A stretch of 21,955 nucleotides of DNA from Pseudomonadota bacterium (GTDB lineage: Bacteria; Pseudomonadota; Alphaproteobacteria; Caulobacterales; Caulobacteraceae). The DNA lies in assembly GCA_023428785.1 (NCBI GenBank), contig JAEYWU010000031.1, positions 1-21,955 of the forward strand, read 5' to 3'. A program made the position numbers and the translations under genes. Shown piece by piece: positions 20,968 through 21,955 of this stretch; the first letter of the stretch is position 1, and the number at the start of each line of letters is the position of its first letter. The notes under the pieces were generated by a model. It was not told the origin of the DNA. It made no database searches and was given only the letters and a program-made list of their open reading frames with translations.

Positions 20968-21955
20968 ATGACCGTCCGCGTCGCCATCAACGGCTTCGGC
21001 CGCATCGGCCGTCTCGTCCTTCGCTCGATCGCCGAACATGGCCGCACCGACATCGAGGTCGTGGCGATCAACGATCTGGGCCCGGTCGCCACCAACGCCC
21101 ACCTGCTGCGCTATGACTCGGTGCACGGCCGGTTCCCGGGTGTGGTCGAGGCCGGCGACGACTGGATCGACGTGGGCTCGGGCAAGATCAAGGTGACCGC
21201 CGAGCGCGATCCTTCGAACCTCCCGCATGGTGACCTGGGCGTCGACATCGCGTTTGAGTGCACCGGCATCTTCACCTCCAAGGACAAGGCCTCGGCCCAC
21301 CTGGCCGCCGGCGCCAAGCGCGTGCTGGTCTCGGCCCCGGCCGACAACGCCGACAAGACCATCGTCTATGGCGTGAACCACGACGTCCTGACCGCCGACG
21401 ACGTGGTCGTCTCCAACGCCTCGTGCACCACCAACTGCCTGGCGCCGGTCGCCAAGGTGCTGCACGACCTGGTCGGCATCGAGCGCGGCTACATGACCAC
21501 GATCCACGCCTACACCGGCGACCAGCCGACGCTCGACACCATGCACAAGGACCTCTATCGCGGCCGCGCTGCGGCGCTGTCGATGATCCCGACCTCGACG
21601 GGCGCGGCCAAGGCGGTCGGCCTGGTGCTGCCCGAGCTCAACGGCAGGCTCGACGGCGTCTCGATCCGCGTCCCGACCCCGAACGTCTCGGTCGTCGATT
21701 TCAAGTTCCTCGCAGAGCGCGCCACCTCGGTCGAGGAGGTCAACGACGCGATCCGGACCGCGGCGGAGGGCGAGCTCGAGGGGGTTCTCGGCTATACGAC
21801 CGAGAAGCTCGTCTCCTCGGACTTCAACCACGACCCGCACTCGTCGGTCTTCCACATGGACCAGACCAAGGTCATGGACGGCACGCTGGTGCGCGTCATG
21901 AGCTGGTACGACAACGAGTGGGGCTTCTCCAACCGGATGGCCGACACGGCCGTGG
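20968..21955 (+). CDS. gap: Glyceraldehyde-3-phosphate dehydrogenase, type I (3' end outside window)
   Basis: Glycolytic/gluconeogenic enzyme oxidising glyceraldehyde-3-phosphate to 1,3-bisphosphoglycerate. 329 codons are visible with no stop, so only the last few residues are missing. The Rossmann start is VRVAINGFGRIGRLVLR. Asp36 (AIND) favours NAD over NADP. The catalytic cysteine is Cys153 in SNASCTTNCLAP and the catalytic histidine His180 in TIHAYTGDQ. IPTSTGAAKAVGLVLPEL and SWYDNEWGFSNRM confirm type I. The ATG at 20968 is preceded by GAGGTGA, a 7-base match to the anti-Shine-Dalgarno. In alphaproteobacteria pgk often follows; the window ends before this can be seen. Confidence 0.96.
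   Translation, partial: MTVRVAINGFGRIGRLVLRSIAEHGRTDIEVVAINDLGPVATNAHLLRYDSVHGRFPGVVEAGDDWIDVGSGKIKVTAERDPSNLPHGDLGVDIAFECTGIFTSKDKASAHLAAGAKRVLVSAPADNADKTIVYGVNHDVLTADDVVVSNASCTTNCLAPVAKVLHDLVGIERGYMTTIHAYTGDQPTLDTMHKDLYRGRAAALSMIPTSTGAAKAVGLVLPELNGRLDGVSIRVPTPNVSVVDFKFLAERATSVEEVNDAIRTAAEGELEGVLGYTTEKLVSSDFNHDPHSSVFHMDQTKVMDGTLVRVMSWYDNEWGFSNRMADTAV

Noticed and set aside
20917..21855. 312-residue minus-strand frame antisense to gap
   Set aside because: The plus strand encodes a nearly complete GAPDH that simply runs off the window edge.
1..21955. tRNA, rRNA, CRISPR arrays, transposases, integrases and attachment sites
   Set aside because: Looked for by eye; found no repeat-spacer pattern, cloverleaf-like sequence or mobile-element protein.

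Overview
The window is high-GC (roughly two thirds G+C), densely coding alphaproteobacterial chromosome. Family membership and gene order point to a Caulobacteraceae member (Brevundimonas/Caulobacter-like). Pointers are an HWE-type histidine kinase, a DUF6768-type small membrane protein paired with a sigma factor, the DUF4164-zapA pair beside tkt, a flgKL operon with a Caulobacter-style sigma-54/IHF/ftr control region, and a consensus TTGACG -35 at gap. This assignment is inference from protein families; no rRNA or tRNA gene is present to confirm it. I see no mobile element, CRISPR array or clear laterally acquired island. No gene-free stretch exceeds 300 bases; the longest is the 270-base fadA/flgK divergent region.

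Layout. (1) 54-3277 (+): SleB-family cell-wall hydrolase, a GAF-PAS-HWE histidine kinase and a stand-alone receiver protein. (2) 3274-4739 (-): an epoxide-hydrolase-like alpha/beta hydrolase overlapping an Ogt-type DNA alkyl transferase. (3) 4775-5203 (+): a DUF488 protein. (4) 5208-6108 (-): an ECF-like sigma factor overlapping a two-helix membrane protein. (5) 6175-10183 (-): fadA-fadJ-bioY, a beta-oxidation operon with a biotin transporter gene at its end. (6) 10454-13503 (+): flgK-flgL, hook-filament junction proteins. (7) 13500-14031 (-): DUF4164 coiled-coil protein and ZapA. (8) 14140-17817 (+): tkt, a GNAT acetyltransferase and purT. (9) 17814-18470 (-): a secreted EF-hand protein, divergent from (10) 18591-20821 (+), an OmpR-type regulator and its sensor kinase. 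(11) 20968-end (+): gap, cut off by the window edge.

How it works together. The fad operon shortens acyl-CoA chains and appears to be controlled by a MerR-family LiuR-like operator that overlaps its -35 box. Directly behind it, pointing the other way, flgK has a perfect sigma-54 promoter with an IHF-like site and an ftr-like inverted repeat downstream of the start of transcription. The tkt and gap genes of central carbon metabolism, often neighbours in alphaproteobacteria, are separated here by a block carrying purT and a putative signalling module (EF-hand protein, response regulator, sensor kinase). Three of the four convergent gene pairs share a palindromic 4-base stop (TTAA or CTAG), so these operons end exactly against each other.

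The most promising less-described item is the EF-hand/GPGG-repeat exported protein divergent from its own two-component system. The next are the fad-bioY linkage and the sigma/DUF6768 pair.
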